Below, piece by piece: positions 62,416-64,000 of a stretch of 64,000 nucleotides of DNA. Within the stretch, counting starts at the first letter, position 1. The number at the start of each line of letters is the position of its first letter. The DNA is from Solea solea. Taxonomy: Eukaryota; Chordata; Actinopteri; Pleuronectiformes; Soleidae. The translations under genes were made by a program, and so were the position numbers. The stretch is taken from NCBI RefSeq assembly GCF_958295425.1, contig NC_081144.1:10539186-10603185 (forward strand), written 5' to 3'. Under the pieces are notes generated by a model. The model saw nothing but the letters and a program-made list of their open reading frames with translations. It had not been told where the DNA came from and did no database searches.

Positions 62416-62629
62416 CAAGGTGAATGTAATCTTTGTCAAAGCGCGAGTGTGGTTTCACGGCAGAGGCAACACAAAATCAAAGAGGATTAAGGTTTTGTCA
62501 GAGGAGACAAAGAAAAGAAAGCAGGAGAGTGGTAGAATAAGAGGCTGGACAAAGGAAGACTGGGCTGAGCTGAAAGATGTGGAGGGATACCTGAGCGATG
62601 CTGACCTGGCCCTGTTATTGACGGACTAG
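62416..62629 (+). CDS. Possible 3'-terminal exon of an unrecognised gene
   Basis: Open stretch encoding about 71 residues, rich in K, R and E and ending in an acidic/leucine tail (YLSDADLALLLTD, then TAG). Base composition shifts to a coding-like pattern with G/C third positions around 62520-62625, unlike the AT-rich flanks. A possible acceptor (aacttacag) ends at 62415. AATAAA follows 70 bp after the stop, a typical last-exon arrangement. The frame is open further upstream to an ATG at 62324, but that part is low-complexity (atgccaaa repeats) and probably not coding. I do not recognise a domain. It could also be a retrocopy or a transposon-derived fragment. Confidence 0.3.
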
Positions 62630-62698
62630 TAAGAATGAATTGTTTATTTGAGCTTGCTATGTGTCAATCTGTTATTGAAGTAATCTCTCCCCATGTAT

Positions 62699-62704
62699 AA
62701 TAAA
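62699..62704 (+). terminator. Candidate poly(A) signal after the 62.4-62.6 kb open stretch
   Basis: AATAAA 70 bp beyond the TAG stop of the candidate terminal exon. Common by chance in AT-rich DNA, but correctly placed. Confidence 0.3.
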
Positions 62705-64000
62705 AATAACATGAACACATCATTGCACAAACCTACATTTGAAACAATGTGCATACAATGAGCAATAGGTGATATAGACCAGATTGAAAAGGAAAGGTAA
62801 GTAATTACACCATTGTAATATTCAACAAGAACACAAAGGGAGGAGGTGATAGTGAAGCTGAAACTTCCTTGTCCTTTGCTGTAGCCAGCTGATGTTTTCA
62901 ACAAAACACTAAGCCAGAATCAGAGCTATAAGAGAGTGAATAGTGGACCAACTGAACACAAATATGAACAGTTTGCTAACTGATGGGGTCTGTAAATTAT
63001 CAGTAGCTTCACCCAACTTCAGTTTTAAACATCTGTTCATTTAAAACAATGTATAACGATGTGCACATTAAAATCTTGCGGATAAAGTTAATTACGACTC
63101 CCAAGGTCCATTTTCATAAGAAGGATTCATCAAGCACTAACGAGTGGCACTCGGGTACATTTTCAAAACGCCTTGTTTGGATATCTTTTCTGGGGTATTC
63201 TCTGATGTTACCTGGGGCTCATGATTATTGCCGTATTAGAGCCATTTGCCACCAAATGACAAAACACGAGCATGAGTTTTTATGACTCTAAACTTTATTG
63301 TCTTGGAATTGTATTGTCTTCACATTATGGGAGACACTTATGTGTCTATTGCATCAAAAACATTACTCTACAGCAAGTGTGTAACAATAATTAGTTCCAT
63401 TCAGTGAGACAATATAAAACTGCATCCATCTTCACTTAAAGAAACAATGTTTCATAGACTTTTAGCAGAATGACAAGTTCTCTGACAACACTCATTATTA
63501 AGAATGTGATTAAGAAACATGCATGTTATCTTCTCCTTCAGTTACTTCTTCACACAAAAGATAAATGTAGTGTTTTTCCCAGTTCCTCTAAAGAAAATGA
63601 CATGGTATAAATTCTTTGTTTTTTGGCAGCATTCACGTTAAATCACTTTTTTTTTTTATTATGGTCACGTCATTTTCCAGTAACGTTCATCGAGCACTCT
63701 TCGACTGTTCACTGTTTTCAGGCTCGACAAATGGGTAGATGATGTCATTTTGAGACTGTAGGTTGTGCAGCTCAACCTATCCTTGACAGAAATACACTTA
63801 ACAAGCATCTACTCAACTGACAATAGCTATATTAGAAAATGTTGACCCAGAAAGTTGAACATTTCAATTTAAAATATTTACAGTACGCATTTTTACCTAT
63901 AATCAACAAGCTCACGACACGATGGGGGATTGTCCATAGTCCAGACAATCTCTTTTGTGGTTGGCCTTATTGGTTTTATTGCTTTTAGACTATCAGATCA
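62705..64000. other. Unassigned DNA to window end
   Basis: A 78-codon plus-strand frame at 63049-63285 has mixed residues but no domain I recognise. Nothing else seen. Confidence 0.45.

Noticed and set aside
1..64000. CRISPR array, operon or prophage-like system
   Set aside because: No regularly spaced direct repeats with unique spacers and no clustered genes; the DNA is vertebrate.

Overview
The window looks like teleost fish nuclear DNA, probably from a spiny-rayed (percomorph-type) fish. It is AT-rich and intron/intergenic in character, with abundant CA/GT and GA microsatellites. It carries several repeat families I recognise from teleost genomes: hAT and Tc1/mariner DNA-transposon relics, RTE-type and L2/CR1-type LINE fragments, and a dispersed family with a tRNA-like head. 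No bacterial or viral gene organisation is present.

One protein-coding gene is certain. It is a single-exon, 337-residue class A GPCR on the minus strand at 50244-51257 that matches the neuropeptide B/W receptor family and is closer to NPBWR2 than NPBWR1. It has a strong start context, a candidate poly(A) signal about 130 bp after the stop, and a CpG-richer upstream zone at about 51.7-52.75 kb with a perfect CRE palindrome and a TATA-like site. A second, much weaker coding candidate is a short 3'-terminal-exon-like open stretch at 62416-62629 (+), followed by AATAAA 70 bp after the stop. I cannot name its product.

Layout: 0-0.8 kb, leader-like repeat sequence with a GA tract and a 14-bp triplication. 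1.0-1.5 kb, two copies of a short hAT-type element. 2.45-3.3 kb, a longer hAT-type element with an 8-bp target duplication. 6.6-7.9 kb, a decayed RTE LINE (+). 9.3-9.7 kb, a decayed L2/CR1-like LINE (-). 11.5-13.9 kb, SINE-like, Tc1 and tRNA-head relics. 14.1-14.75 kb, a GC-richer block with a 22-bp triplication. 16.9-17.2 kb, a nearly open retroelement fragment. 19.0 kb, a tight palindrome. 23.2-24.9 kb, a compound microsatellite and a hAT transposase relic. 27.2-27.6 kb, a solo-LTR-like block. 28.4-31.6 kb, a pair of GT-anchored repeats. 34-41 kb, scattered tRNA-head, LINE, hAT and Tc1 relics. 43-48 kb, more repeats, a promoter-like block and two hairpins. 48.7-52.8 kb, the receptor gene and its flanks. 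53-56.4 kb, three further tRNA-head repeats. 56.4-64 kb, mostly unassigned sequence with the candidate exon.

No operon-like or multi-gene system is visible. The interest lies in the isolated receptor gene, its candidate control region, several clean inverted repeats, and the possible unannotated exon. Family names for repeats rest on recalled consensus features and visible protein motifs, not on a database search.
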